Positions 40,210-49,018 of a stretch of DNA of 49,018 nt are shown here, piece by piece. A program made the position numbers and the translations under genes. The notes under the pieces are model-generated. The model worked only from the letters and a program-made list of their open reading frames with translations, had not been told where the DNA came from and did not search any database. Source of the DNA: Blattamonas nauphoetae (taxonomy: Eukaryota > Preaxostyla > Oxymonadida). Where the stretch lies: assembly GCA_033064195.1 (NCBI GenBank), contig JARBJD010000449.1:1-49018 (forward strand). Direction: 5' to 3'. Every line of letters begins with the position of its first letter. Position 1 is the stretch's first letter.

Positions 40210-41215
40210 AATTACCAAAAATCTATTTTTGAACACAAATCAATTGAAACCAACAGTTGAACCACTTCGAAAAATTCTGAAAAAAATTCTAAAATCTCGG
40301 GGACACTGTAGGTCATCGATCAAAAGAGGTTTGATCAAAATCGGTTGAGAATTCGTTGAGCTACGTACCGAACTTAGGTCCAAAAAGTGACCAAAAAAGT
40401 CGATGTTCCGATTTTGCTACTATGAACTGCTTTATGGCTCAAATTGTGTTCAAACACGTTTGAATGTGACGGAAATCATTTTGAAAGGTAGGATTTTCGA
40501 TAAAAAGCACTTCTGAGATTTTTGGTTTGATCCGACCCATTGAGGTTTTTTCGCGTTTTTTGAGATTTTTTCAGAAAAGGTATGGACGTTCAGGACTATG
40601 TCCTTTAGGTCACTTTTCGTCGTCTTTCGGTGTTTTTGGGTGTTAAAACGGTAGTTGACGCTTGTTTGTGTCATTCATGTCTGACGACACTTGTCACTTC
40701 ATCGTTTTCACAATTTTTCACGAATTTTCACATTTCACTATTTTCACTTCGTTTACTCCGTTATCACATCATTTTAAAGCACATATGTCGACGCGAGTCG
40801 TAGTGTGCATTTCCTTAGTTTCATTTTGTTGGTTCTTCATATCACCTTTCGAGTAACTCTTTTTTTCACAACTTGCACACTATTTGTTTTTTTTCACGAA
40901 TTTCACTTATTGCACTTCCGTTCTCACCATTGGAGTAAGCTGTGTTCAAAATTTCAGAATTTTTTGTTCATTAGTTCTCTCAAAATTTGACATTTTCGAT
41001 TCGTCATTTCACAGCTTTTCACTGTCTTGTGATGTTTTCACACCACTTCAACGCCTTCTTTTTCACATCTTTCTTTCACCATTTCACATTCAATCTCTTC
41101 GTCATTCCTTCTCACTTTCCTCATCTCACGAGCATTTTTTCAGTCATCTCACCCACCTCAGCACATCATTATGTTTCACTTTTCATCAACTTTTTCGCTT
41201 AATTTGTTCAAAAGT
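40210..41215. other. Low-complexity non-coding region
   Basis: No gene recognised. From about 40670 it is pyrimidine-rich with repeated TTTTCAC and CATTTCAC blocks. Confidence 0.5.
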
Positions 41216-42010
41216 GATCGAAACAAGCAACAATGAAGTGGGCAAGTATGATAGTGAATGGTGAAATGGAAGAAGTGAGAATGGTGGGATTCTATCAAGT
41301 TTTATGAACGGGATAAACCAAATTTCACATAAAAAGAGTCAAAAAATGTGATTGAAGTGAAAATGAAGTTGTAAAACCAAATCACGTACCAGATCTGAGC
41401 ACACTTTCTTTGTTCATGTTTTGTTGGTACATCACTTCACTTTATGAAAGTGTAATGCAAAAAAGTTTCTATTAAGAGCAAAATGGTGAAGTGAGATGAT
41501 GTTACAAACGATAAAGTGAAGTGACGTACCTGATCTGAGTGATCTTTGTTTTTTGTGTTTTATTGGTACATCATTGAGTTTTATGAACGTCTTGAGCAAA
41601 AATGTTAAGAATATGATCAAAATGGTGAAGTGAAGTAATGTTTGAAGTGATAAAACCGAATAGTGTACCCGATCCAAATGTTCACTTTGATCTTGACGAT
41701 CAATCATTTTTAGTTCAATGTTTCATTTCGCATTGATAAAAAATCTTAATTTAAAGCAAGAAATGGTGAAATGAGATGATAAGGTGAGGTGGTGTACCAG
41801 AACAACAAAAACAAAGAAAGTGACATTGCTGGTACACGAGCGCGTTTTATAAAAAGTTAAGAGAACAAATCGAAGAGTAGTGAAGTGATAAATCAAAAAG
41901 AGGAATGAAACGAAAGTAAAACAAAGTGTTGTACCTGCACACTTCATCCGAACGATCGTCGATCATCACTCGTGCATCGAAAACGATGATCCGCTCAGGT
42001 CAAGTACCCA
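41216..42010. repeat. Degenerate tandem repeat, period about 110-150 bp, about five copies
   Basis: Units share (A)ATGGTGAAGTGA…, then a GTACC(T/A)GATC or GTACC motif, a T-rich stretch and GGTACA, then AAGTTTTATGAAC-like sequence. Copies begin near 41261, 41482, 41622, 41762 and 41875. It is strongly diverged and non-coding, inside the Polinton-like element. Confidence 0.55.
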
Positions 42011-42248
42011 TTTCACACAATACTTTTTGGAAAACATTGTGATAATGAATGTTGAAGATGTGGTGAAGTGAAACGAAACTTAATGAGAAGGAAATGATGA
42101 GTCAATGAAGAGAAACGAAGATCGAACCCATTGATGAGACTTGACTTGATCAAACTTTGATCATCCCATCGATGAGGTGATTGTGGATGAAAACTGAAAG
42201 TTTCAAATTGATTTCAGTTTATTTTAATTTCACAGAAAGAAAACAAAA

Positions 42249-43067
42249 ATGAATCGACAAAAATACAACTCACTCATGATAGAGAAAATGATTGATCATA
42301 ATCTTTCGACGATCACTGAGAATGCAGCAGTCATTCACTCACTACAGACGGAATTAGAAACGAATCAAAAAGAAGTCGACACACTTAAGAAGACAACTGA
42401 AGCACAGCAGACGGAAATATCCTCTATCCAAAAAGTGGTTTCAACAAACGGATCAATCACTTGTTCAGCTGGTATAGCGACACCAACAATTGGAGGATTG
42501 ATCAATGTGAATGGAGCGAATTGGAATATATCAGAGGGAACTATTCCGAAGTATCCTGGAACATATCCGGCTTCAACATTTAAGTCTGGCATATCAATCT
42601 CACAATCGATTGCAGAAACATCAGGAATTCAGTTCAATGGTGATGGCATTATTATGTGGTCTCCCTGTGACACACCAGCATTGTATTACTACGATGAGGA
42701 CACTGGTTCAGGAGTATTTTCAATATCACCAACAGGAAGTTTTTCTCAGTTGTCAGACAGAAGAGTCAAGAGAAATATTGAACCATATCCCGATGTTCTC
42801 GAGCAACTGAATAAAGTGGAAATTGTGCAGTACCAATTCAACACATTCGACTCGAAGATCAACAAAGTGACAAAGCAAATTGAAAATGAGACAGATGAAG
42901 AACACTTGAAGAACTGCAAAGAGAAATGTGAATGCTTGAAGAAGGAAAGTGAGAAGAAACACATTGGTGTGATTGCACAACAGATCCAAGGCATATTCCC
43001 TGAAGTTGTGAATGATTCCAATCCAGATTGTCTTCAAGTTGATTATGCGGAACTCTCTTGCTTCTGA
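42249..43067 (+). CDS. Fibre-like protein with S74 chaperone domain (Polinton-like element)
   Basis: A 272-codon frame. The N-terminal 70 residues form a coiled coil (ENAAVIHSLQTELETNQKEV). A beta-rich middle follows (GSITCSAGIATPTIGGLINV). The C-terminal third matches the peptidase S74 intramolecular chaperone: SDRRVKRNIEPYPDVLEQL, IVQYQF, HIGVIAQQIQGIFPEVV and LQVDYAEL. In this family the Ser and Lys of the SD-x-R-x-K block form the self-cleavage dyad. Such domains trimerise phage tail spikes and are then removed, so this is probably a receptor-binding fibre or spike of the element's particle. It is preceded by the A/T motif TTTATTTTAATTTCACAG. It looks nearly whole. Confidence 0.75.
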   Translation: MNRQKYNSLMIEKMIDHNLSTITENAAVIHSLQTELETNQKEVDTLKKTTEAQQTEISSIQKVVSTNGSITCSAGIATPTIGGLINVNGANWNISEGTIPKYPGTYPASTFKSGISISQSIAETSGIQFNGDGIIMWSPCDTPALYYYDEDTGSGVFSISPTGSFSQLSDRRVKRNIEPYPDVLEQLNKVEIVQYQFNTFDSKINKVTKQIENETDEEHLKNCKEKCECLKKESEKKHIGVIAQQIQGIFPEVVNDSNPDCLQVDYAELSCF

Positions 43068-43152
43068 ATAAAAGCCATTCAGGAATTATACTCTATTGTC
43101 GGACAACAACAGACACACATCAATGAACTGATCCAAAAATAAAAATCACTGG

Positions 43153-43563
43153 TTAGTATTCCAACATGAGATCAACCAGAAATTCATAATACTCTTTTAT
43201 TATTTTGCCATTGATTGTCTCTTGTGTTTCCATCTCGATTGATTCACCAGAGCTGTCTTTGAACCAGATCTTCACAATTGACTGTCGAGTGCTTAATTCC
43301 CACTTCTTTCGCTTCGCAATCTGTTCGTTGCAGAAAGCAACATATGAGTCATTGAATGCATCAGTCTGGATCCAATCACCGTGGATTGTAATGTGCTGTG
43401 GAATATCTTTTGAAATGACTGTCGATGCATCACTAATCTCTTCCTTCACATGAATGAGTTTGCAGTCGAGAAAGTAGATGTATTTTTGTTTTCTAGAATT
43501 GGTAAAATCAGGAGGTAGTTGAGCAGTGTGAGAATTCTGAATTGAGAAGTAACGCTTCACCAT
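43153..43563 (-). CDS. Small Polinton-element protein, unknown
   Basis: A 136-codon frame with strand-rich composition (KQKYIYFLDCKLIHVKEEIS, ITIHGDWIQTDAFNDSYVAF, SIVKIWFKDSSGESIEME). It lies 3' of the capsid-like gene on the same strand, separated by 40 bases, and has the element's A/T motif upstream of its start. It may be a minor virion or assembly protein by position only. Confidence 0.55.
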   Translation of the reverse strand: MVKRYFSIQNSHTAQLPPDFTNSRKQKYIYFLDCKLIHVKEEISDASTVISKDIPQHITIHGDWIQTDAFNDSYVAFCNEQIAKRKKWELSTRQSIVKIWFKDSSGESIEMETQETINGKIIKEYYEFLVDLMLEY

Positions 43564-43603
43564 CTGTGTTTTCTACAAAAATAAAATATCAAATAAGTTC
43601 TCT

Positions 43604-45286
43604 TCAATAACCTCTCTTCACTTCTTCAAATGCTTCTTGAAGTCGACGATCAATGACATATCGCACTCGTGGTTGTCCATTCTCGATCCAAAAAAGCCAG
43701 TATGTAGCCTGATGTAGTGCCAAAATCGGTGGAGGAGGACCTTCTGGTGTTGATGTGAAATATGGATCAAGTTCACCTTGTTTTATTGGCGTTCCTCTGT
43801 AGACAATGTTCACTGATTCTGCTGTCGAAATACCTTCTTCACCACCAGCAATTTCACTTCGATCTGTTGGAACCATAAAAGTGAAAGAAGTTGCATCCGT
43901 GACGGGTCTTGATCTCTTGTAATCTTTTCCTCTGTCGTGAAATACGCGAGTGGAACAAATAGAATTCTCAAACTCTTCGGTTGCAGAACAACCAATGAAA
44001 TCACCATGCACCATCATCATTTGATAGAACTCTGGTGATATAGTTGACATTGGGAAATTTGGAAAGTTGGATCCAAGCATTTCGAATTGACCAACATATT
44101 GAGGATTTCTGAAGACTGTACACTCGTTCGGTCTTTCAGGGAATAAGCACATCAGATTCATGAGATTGTTGAGTTTGATACTAATGTTTGACCTCACTCC
44201 CATTGCATTCGCTTTTGATTGGAATGACTGTGTGTCAATTCTTTCAGCTTTCAGAACATATAAAGTCTTTGTGAAAGTGTTTATCAGAGATTGTTTAGTT
44301 GCATCAGTTATCTGATATCCATAGCAAACTGATGAGACTTTATCAACTGATGAAGCAAGAACAGTGGAAGTGTCTGGCGATGTAGCGATATATTTCACAG
44401 TACCTGATGATGCCGGTTGAAAATATTGAATTCGTTGAACTGGATTCCCGATTTGTGTAAACTCTTGAGTCAGTGTCGAGAAGTCTCCATCGTACATTAA
44501 TTCTGTTTGGGATTGAGTTGACAGAGTTGATATCGATTTACTTGGATTTTGATCGATACTGTTTTCAAGTGTTTTCCATACGATTGTGGAAACTCGAATA
44601 GGACAATACACAAGTGAATCAGTTGTTAAATGAAATCTCAATCGGAGATTACCAAAGATGGAATTTGGATACTGATCGAAAGTACTTACTGGCAGGAGAT
44701 TCACAAATGGAATGACCAGTGGTATCGTGAATGTGATGTTTGAAGAGGCAGCATCGACTGGACAATGATAGTATCCACATACGCTTGGATCCATTCTCTG
44801 AACATTTTCCCAAAGACTGTAGCAATGCTTCATGTTATTTTTCTCTTCATGGGATTTGAAAGTGTGGTATAGAAATGATTCGTGGATGTGATTGTTCTGA
44901 AGTGTATTGTCAATGATGTTTCCTTGACTGTCGACGAGTCTCATGTCTCGAATTGCATCTGATGATGATTTAAATCCGTAGAACATTCCATACATTCCAA
45001 CATATTGAGCAGATGCACTCGTTGGTTTCGAATATGGAACGATAACTGTGAGATCGATACACAAATGACTCTTCGAAAACTCAGTCACATCATGACCGTC
45101 ATAGCACAGTGGAACTTCAATCTCATCTCCGATTCTGCATGGCATAGGAGGATTTGTTGGATGTACTTCCTGAATTGAGTAGATGTGAGGTTCTGAATCC
45201 CACTGTTTTGGCATATATGATTGCACTTCAATTTGCTCAATTAATGTCGATGTTGGTTTGGATTGATTAGATCTGAAACTTCTCAT
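43604..45286 (-). CDS. Capsid-like protein 1 (Polinton-like element)
   Basis: A 560-codon frame, rich in beta strands and aromatic residues and without enzymatic motifs, as expected for a jelly-roll capsid protein of Polinton size. Features are an N-terminal strand region (GDEIEVPLCYDGHDVTEF), a middle with SNITFTIPLVIPFVNLLP, and a C-terminal signature PPPILALHQATYWLFWIENG followed by QPRVRYVIDRRLQEAF. That signature recurs in the next gene, so the two are tandem paralogues. The ATG is preceded by the A/T motif (45297-45315). It appears whole. Assignment as major capsid protein is by size, context and composition. Confidence 0.6.
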   Translation of the reverse strand: MRSFRSNQSKPTSTLIEQIEVQSYMPKQWDSEPHIYSIQEVHPTNPPMPCRIGDEIEVPLCYDGHDVTEFSKSHLCIDLTVIVPYSKPTSASAQYVGMYGMFYGFKSSSDAIRDMRLVDSQGNIIDNTLQNNHIHESFLYHTFKSHEEKNNMKHCYSLWENVQRMDPSVCGYYHCPVDAASSNITFTIPLVIPFVNLLPVSTFDQYPNSIFGNLRLRFHLTTDSLVYCPIRVSTIVWKTLENSIDQNPSKSISTLSTQSQTELMYDGDFSTLTQEFTQIGNPVQRIQYFQPASSGTVKYIATSPDTSTVLASSVDKVSSVCYGYQITDATKQSLINTFTKTLYVLKAERIDTQSFQSKANAMGVRSNISIKLNNLMNLMCLFPERPNECTVFRNPQYVGQFEMLGSNFPNFPMSTISPEFYQMMMVHGDFIGCSATEEFENSICSTRVFHDRGKDYKRSRPVTDATSFTFMVPTDRSEIAGGEEGISTAESVNIVYRGTPIKQGELDPYFTSTPEGPPPPILALHQATYWLFWIENGQPRVRYVIDRRLQEAFEEVKRGY

Positions 45287-45338
45287 TTATAGAAAAATAA
45301 AAAATACAATATCAATAATTTCTTTTACTGTTTTGTCT

Positions 45339-47218
45339 CTACATGATTCCCAAATCTTTGTGTAACGCTTTCAGGGTGTGATTAGGATAGTACTCAACTT
45401 TTGGTTCTCCATTGCTGTATCGTAATACCCACCAAGTTGTTGCGGTTGTTGCTAAAATTGGTGCTGGAGGATGCGTAAATTTTGTCATAAAACCATCGCT
45501 TCTATCAATTTGCTGACTTGGATCAAGAACATTATAGTATGTGTCAATCAAGCCCTGATATATTGGCTGAGATCTCAAAGTGACTGGAACATTCTGACCT
45601 CTGGAACTGATGGAATCATTACAGTTTGTTGGACATCCACTTCGTTGAGTTGAAAAGCATAACAGGAAGTCAGAATTGTCATGAATCGGACGTACTCTAG
45701 TCATTGTTTCCCCAGGATAATTCTGATCACCAGTGAGTTTCTCTTCAACGAGAGAATCTGTAAGTGATCGCTCCAAATCATCTGGAACAGTAAGGTATGA
45801 ATCAAGGTTGAGAGTTGATAATGCAAACTGATAGAAGCGAGCTCCAATAGTTGTTGTCGGTTGTTCTGGATAGTATTTGTTGAGGAGATTCACTTGGATA
45901 TTCTTCTGCATTGGATTGTGGAAACATGTGACTTCATTCTCATAGTGACGGAAGAGAAGCATGATATCCTTGGCATAAACGAGAACCATTTGCTGAGTAC
46001 AATCAATTCCTGTTGCCGTTGGTGTCTTCTGAAATGGATAGAATGAGATCTTTTCAGCTGGTATTGTTCCGGGACGATCCTGATACATTTTCTTCAGATT
46101 CTCTTTCGCAATTTCTTTCATTTTGTATCCAGCACTCATGCAATACACATCATCAATACGATAATCCATAATGTTGAGAGAAATGTATTGTTCATCAGGG
46201 GAAGGTTCCGAGGTAATACCAGTCGGATGTGTATATACACAATCTTGTTTTACTGCCATGATCTTAAATGATTGACCGATTTGAACGAAGTTCTTTGTAC
46301 ATGGGGGGGACGAGATATGGAAGGAAGGTTGGACGATCACGATTACAATAAACAAGTGAATCTCGGATGGGAGGTAACTTTGATGTATATTCACTGATCA
46401 AGAACGAGAGTGTATTTTTCAATGTCAGTTCAGGATTCACAGGACAACACACGAATGCATCTTCATTTATGTGAACACTCAATTTCAGATCTCCAAAGAG
46501 ACACCGAGGATAGTCAGTCATGCCTGAGAATATGAGAAGATCTTCAAGATTAATCGACACACGAATTGGCACATCAATAGTGTCTTGAAACACTCCTGTT
46601 CCGGATGTTGTAGTGAAGTCTGATAATGGAATATACACACCAGCAACCGATTCGTCATGATTCCAAGCATTCTGCCAAGGTGTGTGACAATGCTTTCGAT
46701 TCTCCCAATTGACTCTTCGGTTTGATCATATTGTAGATGTGAGACTCCATTGATACGTCATTGGTTGTTGTGCAGATAATTCTCTGATTGTTGTGAAGAA
46801 CAGTAAGGTCACGAAAGATTGATGCCGAATGCTTGAGTCCAACGAAGATGAAGATTCTCTCATTCATGTACGAACCAATTTTTCCAGCAGTTTGTTTCCA
46901 GTTGTTGACTTTCAATGTAGCTGTCATTGTGAACGTTATGAATGAATCATCGATTTGACAAATGTCCTGATTACCAGTCAATGGAATGATTATCTCTTGT
47001 CCCTTATAGAAGCGTGAATTCTCTGATGGTTTCAATTCTTGAATAGAAGTACTGTGAGCTCCATCATTCAGAAGGTAATTTATGTGATGCTCAGACATTA
47101 GTTGCTGTTGAATTTGACCAATGTCATCTCTTGTGTACTTGATAGATCCAGTTGTATTTCCAGTCAATGATGATGCTCCAGTTCTTTTGTTTGTCAGATG
47201 TGTTCTATGCGAGTTCAT
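45339..47218 (-). pseudogene. Capsid-like protein 2, paralogue of the adjacent gene, decayed
   Basis: Minus-strand coding sequence with the same domain order and C-terminal signature as the neighbouring capsid-like gene (PAPILATTATTWWVLRYSNG, then EPKVEYYPNHTLKAL). The N-terminal part includes GQEIIIPLTGNQDICQIDDS, parallel to GDEIEVPLCYDG in the first copy. It is a fossil gene with about two breaks. The start carries the element's A/T motif. It may have been a second capsid protein. Confidence 0.6.
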
Positions 47219-47287
47219 TTTATCAAAAATAAAAAATCAATATTGCTTATTTCTCTTTCACTTTTTCTCTGAAAGGGTTCGAAGCAT

Positions 47288-47593
47288 TTAGCGAGACTTT
47301 TTCAGTTTCTTCTTCTTTGCTTTCGGCTTCAGCTTTTCTTCTAGCTTCAGTATTTCGCCTCTGAGCTTGTTCGCAACTGCTGTGTTTCCTTCATTCATTG
47401 CTTGCTCATATTGGGCCATCTTTTCTGCGTGGATTTGTTGATCCGACTTCACATCTGGAATCATTTCAACACCTGTCTGTGCAACCTTCGAAATCAGTGG
47501 TCCAACGAAGGGAATGAGATTCAGAAACGGAGCTCCAACTCTGAGTATGTTTTTACCAACTGCTGCTAATTTTGATAACCAACCTGGTGCCAT
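47288..47593 (-). CDS. Small membrane-active or core-like virion protein (inferred)
   Basis: A 101-codon frame. There is a hydrophobic/amphipathic N-terminal half (VGAPFLNLIPFVGPLISKVA), a charged helix, and a strongly basic tail (KLKPKAKKKKLKKSR). Small proteins of this type (amphipathic helix plus lysine-rich tail) occur among capsid-associated proteins of adenovirus-like and Polinton-like particles. It lies directly upstream of the capsid-like pair on the same strand. Confidence 0.5.
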   Translation of the reverse strand: MAPGWLSKLAAVGKNILRVGAPFLNLIPFVGPLISKVAQTGVEMIPDVKSDQQIHAEKMAQYEQAMNEGNTAVANKLRGEILKLEEKLKPKAKKKKLKKSR

Positions 47594-47700
47594 TTATGTA
47601 ACAATAAAACTAGAACACAAAACAAATTATACTGAATTGAATTTTGAATTTGACGATTGAGGAATGTCATCGTTTGAATACCGTGCATTTCGCGGGAGGT

Positions 47701-47952
47701 TCATAATCTATCATCTGTTGTTGTTGTTGTGCTCGATTGATTGCTTTGTTCTGTTGGTATACATCCATCATAAGCCGCAGAGTATTCCTCCTGCTGTTTG
47801 TCCAAACTTGTTGTTTGTCTGTGAGAGCAGTCCACCCAACCTGGAAGCAGTGATGGAGCTAGAGGTTTGATGAATTGAAAGAACTGTTTGCCAATATTTT
47901 GAGTTTGTTGAAACTTCATGGTGCCATTTTTATGTAAAAATAAAAAATACAA
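47701..47952 (-). pseudogene. Small Polinton-element gene, probably decayed
   Basis: A minus-strand frame of about 80 codons beginning near the A/T motif at 47932-47952 (AAAAATAAAAAATACAATTC read on plus). A hydrophobic stretch (FFQFIKPLAPSLLPGW) is followed by Gln/Ser/Thr-rich sequence. The product is of unknown function. Confidence 0.4.
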
Positions 47953-47959
47953 TTCATTA

Positions 47960-48520
47960 ATTTTTCTGAGGAATTGCCTTTGTCAATGAAATTCCATAAT
48001 TGAGAATAGTGTTATGCTTCATTGAAGGCAATGTCATGTCTTTCCACCAACAAGGATCTTGAAAATGGTTCGAAGATTGGTAGTTTATTCAGACATAGGC
48101 ACTTGTCAGATAAATCATCCAATTCGATCACCATCATTGATTCTGTGAGTGTCGCAATCAGTGCACATAAATCACTTTGGTTTGTACTCAGTTTCTTTGA
48201 TGGTTCAATGAAGTTATTCAGTAGTTTCTTTTCACAAGCGAATGCATTTTAACACAACAATTGATCTTTGAATGCTGAAATGTTAGAAGTGTACTCTCTC
48301 AGAATTGAACGACTTTGGATTGGTGCTGATGGATAGATCTCTAATGGTGGTGGATCATATAACATTATCGAGTTCGACATTAGCGCTTTGTTCATTGCGA
48401 TCTTCGAGCTTTGATCTTCCAGAGTTGATCCTTTATTATCGATGATGACATTGTTGGTGATTGACGTTTGGAACTGAAGAACTTATTGTGTGTTTCGTAA
48501 ATTGACAACCGATTGGCTGC
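47960..48520 (-). pseudogene. Decayed small Polinton-element gene
   Basis: Several short minus-strand coding stretches with plausible protein composition follow an A/T promoter-like motif at 48523-48545 (e.g. DQSSKIAMNKALMSNSIMLY, LCALIATLTESMMVIELDD). The stretch is fossil and broken. No family is recognised. Confidence 0.4.
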
Positions 48521-48589
48521 TTCATAAAATAAAATATATATTTATGTTTGAAATCACTCTTTCCTCCAAATTGTGCAGATCAGGTATAT

Positions 48590-48944
48590 TCAGGCATATC
48601 CTGTTTGGTATCTTCGATATCTCCCGTTCTTATTCTGTACTGTAGTTGTTCGTTTACAAATGTTGGGATGTTTGCTGAATAACGACCAAGGAAAGTTTGC
48701 AAAATCTTCTGTTTTGTTATGATTTCGAAACTGTGGATGAATCTGTTCCTTAAACGCTTTTTCTTGCTTTCGTTCTCTGATGATCTGGATTTGAACTGAT
48801 GAAACCTTCAACATAATCTTCAAACCACTGATCCACATCTTTGATGCAATCTTGGATTGAATGGAATTGAAAACCATATTGTCCAACACTCGCTCCCAGG
48901 GATCGGCTGGAATCTCTCGACTGGCTCGATGCCTTCCAATACAT
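48590..48944 (-). other. Partial coding remnant near the window edge
   Basis: Two overlapping minus-strand frames with some protein-like segments (FHSIQDCIKDVDQWFEDYVE). Probably part of the Polinton-like element; unassigned. Confidence 0.3.
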
Positions 48945-49018
48945 TGAATCGTAGAAATCTTTTCTTCATTATTGCATGTAGTTTATTGTGATCGTTGTGC
49001 TTGCATTTCTTGGTAGTT

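Larger units (their letters stand above)
37371..49018. mobile_element. Polinton/Maverick-like element, partial (continues past the window)
   Basis: Fossil virus-like element, seen from about 37.4 kb to the right window edge and interrupted by a Tc1-type transposon. Visible parts: a triple-repeat protein, a fibre-like S74 protein, a small unknown protein, two capsid-like genes in tandem and several small virion-type proteins. The capsid-like module is on the minus strand and the first two genes on the plus strand. Polymerase, integrase, packaging ATPase and protease are not recognised here and may lie beyond the edge. Sequence is more A/T-rich than the host genes. Several genes look whole; others are decayed, with roughly four to eight breaks in all. 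Terminal inverted repeats were not found, so the left boundary is uncertain. Confidence 0.6.

Overview
The window looks like an accessory, transposon-rich stretch of a protist nuclear genome. Three things point to an oxymonad (Preaxostyla), most like Blattamonas, judged from remembered protein families rather than a search: an ARM-like family protein of about 354 codons, a large secreted beta-helix receptor ending in a degenerate kinase domain, and SPRY-like modules. The genes are mostly intron-poor, and almost every host gene here has been hit by a mobile element.

Layout. 1-2499 is a 63-bp minisatellite, and its last unit is separated from the rest by a DIRS-type retrotransposon (2500-7240, minus strand). 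7321-7488 may be a terminal exon. 7912-19353 holds one ARM-family gene cut by two TIR-bounded elements. The first is a 4141-bp hAT-like element with an 8-bp target duplication (8108-12248). The second is a 6222-bp element with a 6-bp duplication and about 110-bp inverted repeats (12727-18948). Each carries a different decayed copy of the same RME-8/DNAJC13-like gene, in opposite orientations. Removing both elements and one copy of each duplication restores an open 354-codon frame.

20611-23196 is a 16-bp minisatellite split by a young Tc1/mariner-type element of about 1 kb. At 23195-27575 a 399-bp MITE abuts a TIR-bounded segment of about 4 kb that carries a SPRY-like fragment and truncates the 3' end of the receptor gene at 27520-34308. 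34.3-37.4 kb holds only weak coding remnants. 37404-39609 is a Tc1/IS630-type transposon with a decayed DDE transposase and long subterminal repeats. It sits between a promoter-like motif and the first visible gene of a Polinton/Maverick-like element, which runs to the window's right edge. The visible Polinton parts are a triple-repeat protein, a fibre-like protein with an S74 chaperone domain, two tandem paralogous capsid-like genes and several small virion-type proteins. Polymerase and integrase are not in view.

The most unusual observations are the two independent insertions carrying the same host gene into one target gene, and a multi-hairpin RNA-like module found in both the DIRS element and the unrelated MITE, with compensatory changes in its stem. 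The DIRS internal complementary region predicts both element ends to the base. The Polinton genes share an A/T promoter-like motif.
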